Origin: Diphasiastrum complanatum
Lineage: Eukaryota > Streptophyta > Lycopodiopsida > Lycopodiales > Lycopodiaceae
DNA length: 64,000 bases
Reading direction: 5' to 3'
NCBI GenBank assembly: GCA_029204225.1
Contig: MU832551.1
Location: forward strand, 1 to 64,000
Both the position numbers and the translations under genes were made by a program. This document shows, one piece after another, positions 60,035 through 64,000 of the stretch; the first letter of the stretch is position 1; every line of letters starts with the position of its first letter. Below the pieces are notes generated by a model. It had not been told where the DNA came from and did not search any database. It worked only from the letters and a program-made list of their open reading frames with translations.

Positions 60035-61099
60035 TTTTACAAGTAGAGGTGAGGAAGTCGTCCAAATCCAAGGTAGAGCCTCCAAATGTCCTCCAAGCAA
60101 CCTGCAAGCTTCAAGATGCTCCCCAACTCCAACCTAGGATGCCTCCACCTGCAAGTAATCATCTGCAAGCCTCCAAGGATCTCATCTCCACCTGTGTCTC
60201 TACTCTTTAAACACAAAGATAGATAACAAGCTGGCCTCAAGTATTCACCACCCAACCATAGCTAGATCCAAGCTCCAACCAAGACCTATCTAGCACCCCG
60301 TTGCTAACCATAAACAAATCACAAGCATACCACAACACTCCATAGCATACTCAAGATCCAAACCCTACTTATGTCCCATACCATAAGCAAGATCCAAACC
60401 TCAAGCATACTACCACAAGAAAGCACTCTACACACTAGTAGCAACACTAGAGCATAAGCAAAGCAAACAAGAGAGATCTCCCCCTCCCAATGGGCCCCAT
60501 ACTACCCTCATATAGATGGCCCATGGACCCCTCCAATGCACTATGGAGTTCCATGCTCATCCAATGAGAGAGAGAGAAGCCTAGGGGAGTTAAAGAATCT
60601 CCAAGAGCCTCCATAGGCTTATGGAAGGTCAAGAGACTCCTTCCATAACCTATGACTCTTTGAATGCCTTTCTTGTGGGAGTTGGGAACTCAATGGACAC
60701 TTTAGAAGGGCGCCCTCCTACTAGGTCCCATTGCCCGAGTTGTGCATATATACTTTTGGTCCTAGACCAATTAAGTGATATGGTTCAAGGTTGAGGCCCA
60801 AGGTTTAAAAAAATAGTCATCCAATGACTTTCTAACACCTCTCTAGGTTCCATACCTCCATCCAAGGCATAGACACCTACTTGCCCTTAACCAAGGACAC
60901 TAGTACCTTAATCTAAGGTACCTACCCTTAATACTAAAGGTACCCCTTATCCAAAGCTCACGTGACTCCATACCTCCAACTAAGGTATAGTCACTAGCCT
61001 GCCCTTATCTTAATCCTAAGGGTACCTTGCCATTTAGCCCCCAACACTAAATGGACTATTAGGGGTCTGAAGTACTGCTAGTTACATAGGTATGTAACA
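60035..61099 (-). repeat. Putative 3' LTR of gypsy element E
   Basis: On the minus strand it begins TGTTACATACC right after the purine tract AGAGGGAAGGAA, as expected for U3. It runs about 1,065 bp to the junction with L4. It holds a GGGCGCCCTCC motif near 60710. The partner LTR is outside the window, so ends are not proven. Confidence 0.6.
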
Positions 61100-61161
61100 T
61101 TCCTTCCCTCTAAACTTAAATTTTTGCTTGTAGGGAGAAATTTGGAAAATTCTTTTGGAGA

Positions 61162-62820
61162 TCAGCCTCCTTTTGGAGAAATTTGGAAAATTCTTTTGGA
61201 GATCATGCCAACACTAATTGGTGATCGAGGTTGAAAACCATACATAAGCATGAAAGGGCTGGATCCGGTCGCTGAATGTTTTGCACTGTTATATGCAAAT
61301 TCCACCAGTGGAAGGTACTGTTTCCAATCAGACTGCCGATGGCCCACATATGCTCGAAGCATATCCTCCATCGTCTAATTGGTCCTTTCCGTTTGACCGT
61401 CTGATTCCGGATGATCTGTAGAACTCAAACTTAAAGTTGTTTCCAACTCTTCAAAAACTGCTTGCCAAAAATTCCCAGTGAATTTTGGGTCACGGTCACT
61501 GACAATATCACAAGGGAGCCCGTACAGTCGAAAAAGCTTCTCAACGAGCAGTTGAGCTAGTTCTGAAGCTTTAACAGTAGTTTTCGTTGGAATAAATTGA
61601 GCAAACTTCGTAAGTCTGTCAACAATGACCCAAACCGAATCGTGGCCCTTCCCTGTACGTGGAAGCCCGACCACAAAATCCATAGATATACTATCCCACT
61701 TTCCGGTAGGAATATCTAAAGGATGTAATAGGCCACTAGCTTTTAGCCTCTCTGCTTCATTTAACTGGCACTTAGTACATTCAAGTACATAGGCCTCTAC
61801 TTTACTTTTCATCTTAGGCCACCAAAATTGCCTTCGAACTAAGTCAAGTGTTCTTTGTATACCCAGATGTCCTGCGCATGGACTATCATGACACTCATGC
61901 AAGATTTGGGCCCTTACAGTGTCATTCTCCGGTACACACACCCTTCCTTTACGAAACAAAATCCTGTTTCGAATTAGGAAATCCATTTCAGTCTTTCCCT
62001 GATTCGAGGAATCTTGCAAACCTGAATCGACCCCCGAAAGTACTTGTTGCCAATACTTTCCAAAAAAAGGATCGAACTCATATAGTCCTTGAAGAGACTG
62101 AAACAACTCCGGTTCTATAACAGTAAAGCACAACTGATTAATAACCGGTAATCGACTCAAAGCATCCGCTAGAGTATTTTGACTTCCTTTACAATAACGT
62201 ATAGAAAAGTCAAAGATTTGCATAAGCTCAGCCCATCTAGCTTGCCTCCCCTTTAAATCTATGGCATCACAGAAATATCGAAGAGTCTGATGATCTGTCA
62301 AAACTTCAAATCTGGCTCCATACAAATAATGTCGCCAAATTTTCAAGGAATGAACAATTGGAAACAGTTCCTTCTCATAGGTACAATACCTAGACTGAGC
62401 AGGATTGAGTTTCTTGCTTTCATAAGCCACAAGATGTCCATCCTGCATCAAAACAGCTCCAATAGCATAATCACTGGCATCGGTCCTAATCACAAAAGCA
62501 ATAACCCTCTGGATACGATCAGCCTCAATCTCCACCCCCTGTTCGGAAATCTTATGCCCCAAGTAAGACAATTCCTTAGCAAAAAAGTCACACTTAGACT
62601 TCTTGGCAAAGAGCTTTTCCCTTCTTAGAATGTCCAAGACAATCCTAAGATGTTCTTTATGTTCCTCCAAAGTCTTACTGAACACTAGGATATCATCTAA
62701 GAATACCACTACGAATCTTCCCAAATATGGCCTGAACAAATCGTTCATCATTTGTTGGAAAGTTGCCGGTGCATTGGTCAAACCAAAACGCAACACCAAA
62801 AATTCGTAGTGAGTTCTCAC
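61162..62820 (-). pseudogene. Element E pol: RT palm, RNase H, integrase
   Basis: Frame 62820-61375 (481 codons) holds the palm (FGLTNAPATFQQMMNDLF; FLDDILVFSKTLEEHKEHLR). After EADRIQRVIAF it jumps to the RNase H start VIRTDASDYAIGAVLMQDG, so the RT connection domain is deleted in frame. RNase H continues with YCTYEKELFPIVHSLKIWRH and LTDHQTLRYF. Integrase has the HHCC finger (HECHDSPCAGHLGIQRTLDL; CTKCQ), D in WDSISMDFVVGLP, D in IVSDRDPKF and E in DGQTERTN. A stop follows, then the frame to 61162 (LPLVEFAYNSAKHSATGSSP). The RT fingers are also missing on the 5' side. Confidence 0.88.
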
Positions 62821-63391
62821 TGGGTATATTCATGGCATTTATGTTAAGTTCTTCATCATTGCAGCAAATGATATCATTATGAAAACATAAATAAACTTTA
62901 AAATCAGAATTCTTCATAATAGAATTAAGTTCCTGTTTAGAATAAGGGTTAACATTTTTAGTGTCAACACTTAAACTAGCCTTGATCTTAATTAAAGAAT
63001 TCTCATGCATGAAAGATAAAGATTTCTCAACAAAATCAATTCTCAATGATTTGTTCTTATCAAAATGCCATTGTTGCCCAAGAACAGTATCTACAGTAGC
63101 TAATTGAACAGCATGGAATTCTAGTTTTTTAGAATAATCCTGAATGTGCAATTCTACATCAGGAATAAAAGCTATCAAATCGGAATTACTTCCCGATGCC
63201 ATTGTCACACAGTATTTTTTCTCACTTTTTCTGGTAGGAAGGTTTAGCGTTTGCACCAAATTTACATTAATAAAGTTATGAGTGGATCCCGTGTCAAAAA
63301 GAACATTAACAACTTGATCATTAACTTTACCTTTAATGCAAATAAGGTCATTAGGACCAAAAACTAAAGAACTAAGGAAACAAACATCCAT
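62693..63391 (-). pseudogene. Element E protease and start of RT
   Basis: The aspartic protease has VNVLFDTGSTHNFINVNLVQ and VLGQQWHF-type flap/ILG region (TVDTVLGQQWHF). The frame then drifts into a spacer (NDIICCNDEELNINAMNI) and meets RT palm at 62820 in another frame. The region encoding RT fingers and motif A has been deleted near 62820. Confidence 0.8.
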
Positions 63392-64000
63392 CTCATTACT
63401 TCGAGATAGATTACCTGAGGTTGAAGCTTGTTTTTTGACGCAATCACGTGCAAGGTGACCCTCGCCATTGCACTTGAAGCACAGGTTCTTCTTACGAGCT
63501 TCAGCTTTATCATTGCCACCATGATGGTTTTTAAAGTTTTTCTTGGTTTTCTTAGGATTGTTGGAATTGGGATGTGTTTCATTAACAACTTCCCTATCCT
63601 TCCTCTTAAATTAAAAACTTTTTTTCTGCTCATTAGGCTGTTGACCCCTAGGTGGCTTAGGTGTGTCATCAAAGTATTTTGGAGCCCTAATAGCATCTTC
63701 TAGGGTTTTTGGATGGTTCCTACGAACATCCACTTGATAATCTTTTGGTAACCCATCAATGAACATTAACATTTGTACCTTAGGCGGAATATCTTGAATA
63801 AAGTGGATTCAGGTACTCATGAAAATTTTGAATAAATTGTTCCAACCTTTATTCATGGTTAGATGACTCAACTTTTGGAAGTGTTCATAGTTATCTAAAA
63901 GTGGTACAAAATAATCCTTAAAAAGCTTGCAAAAATCATCCCATGTACAAGGTTGATTGCCCTTTGCAACTAAGTCATCCCACCAAACTAAGGCTCTTCT
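63392..64000 (-). pseudogene. Element E gag with zinc knuckle
   Basis: The minus strand from the edge reads LVWWDDLVAKGNQPCTWDDF, CKLFKDYFVPLLDNYEHFQK, then a TGA, MLMFIDGLPKDYQVDVRRNH and APKYFDDTPKPPRG. After another stop the CCHC knuckle CFKCNGEGHLARDC follows (63450-63495). The W-W and F-F-P patterns are those of the retrotransposon gag family. Its N-terminus is outside the window. Confidence 0.85.

Larger units (their letters stand above)
61100..64000 (-). mobile_element. Ty3/gypsy element E (second lineage), running off the right edge
   Basis: Minus strand; gag at the right edge, then zinc knuckle, protease, partial RT, RNase H, integrase. Its RT-integrase motifs differ from A-D (VVFLDDILVF; HLGIQRTLDLVRRQFWWP). 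It has at least two internal deletions. No chromodomain is visible before the LTR. A 41-bp offset direct duplication (GGAGAAATTTGGAAAATTC) lies at 61134-61206. Confidence 0.85.

Overview
This window is nuclear DNA from a land plant with a large, repeat-rich genome. The evidence is a spliced GT-AG gene with very long introns, Ty3/gypsy LTR retrotransposons with chromodomain integrases, LINEs, long microsatellites and AT-rich non-coding DNA. The host gene is recognisable by protein family; the species is not. A fern or another large-genome lineage would fit, but that is only a guess.

Host gene. Eight exons on the + strand (457-524, 4880-4937, 5193-5306, 11270-11353, 15133-15237, 23126-23239, 23723-23854, 51592-51681) join in phase into 255 codons of a plant delta-1-pyrroline-5-carboxylate dehydrogenase (ALDH12 family, mitochondrial proline catabolism). 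They cover the middle of the enzyme, from before the TPFNF Rossmann-fold motif to the catalytic cysteine (SGQKCSA). The first exons lie left of the window and the last exons lie right of it. Only 765 of about 51,000 bases are coding; the intron before the catalytic-cysteine exon is 27.7 kb.

Intron layout. Intron 1 (525-4879) and intron 4 (11354-15132) hold only short degenerate repeats. Intron 3 contains gypsy element A (5362-10528, +), a complete LTR-to-LTR insertion in which the reverse transcriptase, RNase H and integrase core have been replaced by an unfamiliar reading frame. Intron 5 holds an old gypsy fragment, a LINE reverse-transcriptase fragment and small palindromic repeats. Intron 7 (23855-51591) is a pile-up: gypsy B (24295-29078, -); LINE L1, split by gypsy C (30608-36775, -) with a perfect target duplication; LINE L2 (38988-41775); an inverted duplication of a SNF2/CLASSY-like gene fragment (41778-42122, coding continuing to 42187); LINE L3 (about 42380-45161); and gypsy D (about 45478-50707, +). 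Intron 8 (51682 to the edge) holds decayed gypsy pieces, a GAATCG-rich DNA-transposon-like block, stacked LINE 3' ends around a 299-bp GA tract, and a second gypsy lineage, E (60035 to the edge, -).

How the parts relate. A, B, C and D are one gypsy clade with chromodomains, a TGGTATCAGAGC primer-binding site and unusual LTR ends (AGTTA...TAACT). A, B and C each have a perfect 5-bp target duplication. B is a deletion derivative of a C-like element. L1-L4 are one LINE family with a mammalian-L1-like ORF1, an APE endonuclease, a YADD reverse transcriptase, a C-terminal zinc motif and pyrimidine-repeat tails. L1 and L2 share the same internal deletion junction. No tRNA, rRNA or CRISPR array was seen.
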